7,841 nt of DNA from positions 1 to 7,841 of the forward strand of contig NVQY01000190.1 of the NCBI GenBank assembly GCA_002400675.1, read 5' to 3'. The stretch's first letter is position 1, and each line of letters starts with the position of its first letter. The translations under genes and the position numbers were made by a program. The notes under the pieces are model-generated. The model was not told the DNA's origin. It worked only from the letters and a program-made list of their open reading frames with translations, and ran no database searches. Below, piece by piece: positions 6,736-7,841 of this stretch. The stretch comes from Paracoccaceae bacterium. Lineage in GTDB: Bacteria > Pseudomonadota > Alphaproteobacteria > Rhodobacterales > Rhodobacteraceae.

Positions 6736-7770
6736 ATGAGTTCACCAACCCTGACCATAGATTTACAGGCGCTGATCGCCAACTGGCGCGCACTTGACGC
6801 CATGACCACCTGCGAAACCGCAGCGGTGGTCAAGGCGGATGCCTATGGCCTGGGTCTTGGCCGGGTCTCAAAGGCATTGGCCGGGGCCGGCGTGCGGCAT
6901 TTCTTTGTGGCGCAGGCCAATGAAGGGGTTGAGCTGCGCAAGGTTTTGGGACCGGGGCCAAGGATTTCGGTGTTCTCGGGGCACATGGCCGGGGACGCGG
7001 GATTGTTGGGGGCGAATGATCTGACGCCGATGCTTAACTCGGTTGATCAGATGTTGCGCCATGTGGAAAGCCTGCCGGGGCACCGGTTTGGCATTCAGCT
7101 GGATACCGGCATGAACCGACTGGGGATGGAGCCGGGCGAATGGGTTGCGTTGCGTGATATTGCCGTTGCGCAAAAGCCGGTTCTGGTGATGTCGCATCTG
7201 GCCTGTGGCGATCAGCCAGACCACCCTATGAACGCACATCAATTGAATTCTTTCAAAGAGATGTCGGGTGAACTTGATGTACCACTTTCACTGTCTGCGA
7301 CGGCGGGAATCCTGCTTGGCAAGGACTATCACTTTTCCCTGACGCGCCCTGGCATCGGTCTTTATGGCGGCTTGCCGTTTGGTGCGGCGCAACCCGTTGT
7401 CACCCTTGACGTGCCGGTCATCCAGATACGCGAGTTGGAGCCGGGCGAAACAGTCGGATACGGCAACACCTGGGTCGCAACCCGCCCGTCGCGCATTGCG
7501 ACCCTTGGCGCGGGGTACGCCGATGGGCTGATCCGGGCGATGGGGGGCGGTGCCCGGGTGTTTGCGGACGATGTTGCCTGTCCTTTGGTCGGGCGCGTAT
7601 CGATGGATATGCTGGGGGTCGATGTGACTGAATTGACCGAAGACCCCACCCACATGTCGATCCTTGGCCCGCAACAAAGCGTCGACGATCTGGCCCGAGA
7701 GGCGGGAACCATCGGATATGAAATCCTGACGTCGCTTGGACCGCGTTATGCGCGGCTGTATCGCGAATGA
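6736..7770 (+). CDS. alr: Alanine racemase
   Basis: Alanine racemase is a PLP enzyme that interconverts L- and D-alanine to supply peptidoglycan synthesis in the cytoplasm. The N-terminal TIM-barrel domain has the PLP signature [10 protein letters not shown] (31-40), with Lys33 as Schiff-base lysine, and LDTGMNRLG (122-130), with Arg128 near the cofactor. The C-terminal beta domain has VGYGNTW (240-246), the catalytic tyrosine motif LGAGYADG (257-264, Tyr261) and GRVSMDM (286-292). The 344 residues are slightly shorter than DadX of E. coli (356) but no key residue is missing. A weak ribosome site precedes the ATG. It lies 111 bases after the NTF2-like gene and its stop overlaps the next ATG by four bases. 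Only one racemase gene is visible, so whether it is the biosynthetic or catabolic form cannot be told; the cluster favours biosynthetic. Confidence 0.97.
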   Translation: MSSPTLTIDLQALIANWRALDAMTTCETAAVVKADAYGLGLGRVSKALAGAGVRHFFVAQANEGVELRKVLGPGPRISVFSGHMAGDAGLLGANDLTPMLNSVDQMLRHVESLPGHRFGIQLDTGMNRLGMEPGEWVALRDIAVAQKPVLVMSHLACGDQPDHPMNAHQLNSFKEMSGELDVPLSLSATAGILLGKDYHFSLTRPGIGLYGGLPFGAAQPVVTLDVPVIQIRELEPGETVGYGNTWVATRPSRIATLGAGYADGLIRAMGGGARVFADDVACPLVGRVSMDMLGVDVTELTEDPTHMSILGPQQSVDDLAREAGTIGYEILTSLGPRYARLYRE

Positions 7771-7841
7771 ACCCGCTTGATGCTCTGGCCGCACTTGGCC
7801 GTTCCGTTTTGCAGGTGCTGGCCAGTATTGGCCGGGTCGCC
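7767..7841 (+). CDS. Probable MlaE-family ABC transporter permease, first 25 codons only
   Basis: An ATG overlapping the alr stop as ATGA opens a frame that runs to the window end without a stop. The 25 residues ([20 protein letters not shown], then IGRVA) resemble the N-terminal amphipathic helix (LxxLGRxxLxxLxxxG) of MlaE-type permeases, which in other bacteria move phospholipids between membranes with an ATPase and an MCE protein. From memory, such a permease follows alr in related Rhodobacteraceae. The piece is too short for certainty, and the overlap supports that it is a real gene translated together with alr. Confidence 0.6.
   Translation, partial: MNPLDALAALGRSVLQVLASIGRVA

Overview
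The window looks like a chromosomal segment of an alphaproteobacterium, most likely of the Rhodobacteraceae/Roseobacter group. This rests on the high GC content, the protein sequences of DnaB, PyrE and PyrC (read from memory of those families, with no search run), the long alphaproteobacterial form of PyrE, and the run dnaB - small NTF2-like gene - alr - MlaE-like permease. I see no tRNA, rRNA, CRISPR array, insertion sequence or phage gene. Most of the window is ordinary housekeeping DNA.

Layout. Bases 1-1958 are on the minus strand. They hold the first 234 codons of an alpha/beta hydrolase (1-702, running off the window) and, upstream of it, a DadA/DAO-type FAD-dependent oxidoreductase gene (822-1958). 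The oxidoreductase gene is interrupted by one in-frame amber codon at 1047-1049, where the family has a conserved tryptophan. The 119 bases between them (703-821) hold nothing I can support beyond a short hairpin. Bases 1959-2144 form a divergent control region with a candidate promoter on each strand.

From 2145 everything is on the plus strand. The order is a DUF2478 protein (2145-2651), dihydroorotase pyrC (2703-3743), orotate phosphoribosyltransferase pyrE (3834-4511), replicative helicase dnaB (4699-6192), a small NTF2/SnoaL-like gene three bases after dnaB (6196-6624), alanine racemase alr (6736-7770), and the first 25 codons of a probable MlaE-family ABC permease that overlaps the alr stop by four bases.

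How the genes fit together. pyrC and pyrE supply pyrimidine nucleotides (steps 3 and 5 of UMP synthesis), dnaB unwinds DNA at the fork, alr makes D-alanine for peptidoglycan, and the permease would act in lipid transport for the envelope. The segment is therefore a growth cluster covering nucleotides, replication and cell wall. The most informative non-coding stretch is the 187-base pyrE-dnaB gap. It holds a perfect 8-bp inverted repeat, two DnaA-box-like 9-mers exactly 11 bp apart that overlap a plausible promoter, and a well-placed Shine-Dalgarno in front of an out-of-frame ATG 28 bases before the dnaB start. No clearly new system is evident; the control of dnaB and the amber-interrupted oxidoreductase are the items worth checking.
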